Source: Anaerolineae bacterium (GTDB taxonomy: Bacteria > Chloroflexota > Anaerolineae > 4572-78 > NAK82). From it: a stretch of DNA of 6,964 nucleotides. Under the pieces are notes generated by a model. That model was not told the origin of the DNA. It was given only the letters and a program-made list of their open reading frames with translations, and did not search any database. The position numbers and the translations under genes are program-made. Of the stretch, positions 6,632-6,964 are shown piece after piece (position 1 is the stretch's first letter; each line of letters starts with the position of its first letter). The stretch lies in contig JAUVPY010000128.1 of assembly GCA_030598425.1 (NCBI GenBank), positions 1 to 6,964 of the forward strand. The letters run 5' to 3'.

Positions 6632-6710
6632 CTGACTCCTTTCTACTGGTCAGTTGGCTGTTGGATGGGAGATCAGTGGTAAGGTCGTCCTGCCAACCTC
6701 TACGAGTCTA

Positions 6711-6964
6711 TTACTCGATGATCTTGGTGATGACGCCAGCTCCAACCGTGCGACCACCCTCGCGGATGGCGAACCGGCTCCCAGCTTCCAACGCCACCGG
6801 CACGATCAACTCCACCTTCAGGTTCACGCTGTCCCCGGGCATCACCATCTCCACGCCCTCCGGCAACTCCACCGAGCCCGTCACGTCCATCGTCCGCACG
6901 TAGAACTGCGGCCGGTAGCCCTGGAAAAACGGCGTGTGGCGCCCACCTTCGTCCTTCCTCAACA
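6711..6964 (-). CDS. tuf: Elongation factor Tu, C-terminal fragment (runs off the window)
   Basis: The last 84 codons of EF-Tu. [29 protein letters not shown] is the opening of domain III, followed by [27 protein letters not shown] and the family ending [23 protein letters not shown]-Tu delivers aminoacyl-tRNA to the ribosome; this domain contacts tRNA and EF-Ts. The GTPase domain and domain II lie beyond the right edge. The stop TAA is at 6711-6713. There is no sign of damage in the visible part. Confidence 0.98.
   Translation of the reverse strand, partial: LRKDEGGRHTPFFQGYRPQFYVRTMDVTGSVELPEGVEMVMPGDSVNLKVELIVPVALEAGSRFAIREGGRTVGAGVITKIIE

Overview
The window is bacterial chromosome. It holds the end of one sugar-nucleotide gene on the plus strand (1-2334), facing a run of translation, transcription and secretion genes on the minus strand (2449-6964). 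In transcription order the minus-strand run is tuf (C-terminal end only), rpmG, secE, nusG, rplK, rplA, a long regulatory leader, rplJ and rplL. The codons are GC-leaning, and GTG (secE) and TTG (rplJ) starts occur next to ATG. The fusion of a mannose-1-phosphate guanylyltransferase-like domain, hexapeptide repeats and a degenerate phosphohexomutase, beside an rplKAJL cluster not followed by rpoBC, suggests Chloroflexota (Anaerolineae/Caldilineae-like). This is inference from gene style; no 16S gene is present.

Layout. 1-2334: nucleotidyltransferase/pseudo-mutase, cut at its 5' end by the window edge. 2335-2448: convergent intergenic region with a perfect 13-bp-stem hairpin and a second, smaller hairpin at the end of rplL. 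2449-2832 rplL; 2899-3438 rplJ (TTG start, very strong ribosome binding site). 3439-3758: 320 bases without a gene. Its downstream half is a recognisable L10 leader with a perfect intrinsic terminator and a visible antiterminator; its upstream half holds inverted repeats of unknown role. 3759-4472 rplA; 4488-4517 a hairpin with an asymmetric internal loop that could be an L1 autoregulatory site; 4534-4959 rplK; 4985-5962 nusG with a 150-residue acidic, repeat-built N-terminal extension; 6010-6318 secE with an extra predicted membrane helix; 6420-6584 rpmG; 6597-6631 a GC-rich hairpin; 6711-6964 tuf.

The minus-strand genes supply EF-Tu, the zinc-type L33, the SecE translocon subunit, the NusG elongation factor and the L11/L1/L10/L7-L12 stalk proteins, so most of the cluster serves translation. 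The L10 leader can uncouple rplJL output from the upstream genes through L10-L12 feedback. The most unusual items are the repeat-expanded acidic NusG tail, the fully readable L10 attenuator switch, the SecE C-terminal helix and the apparently inactive mutase domain. I found no evidence of a wholly new system; the novelty lies in variations on core genes.
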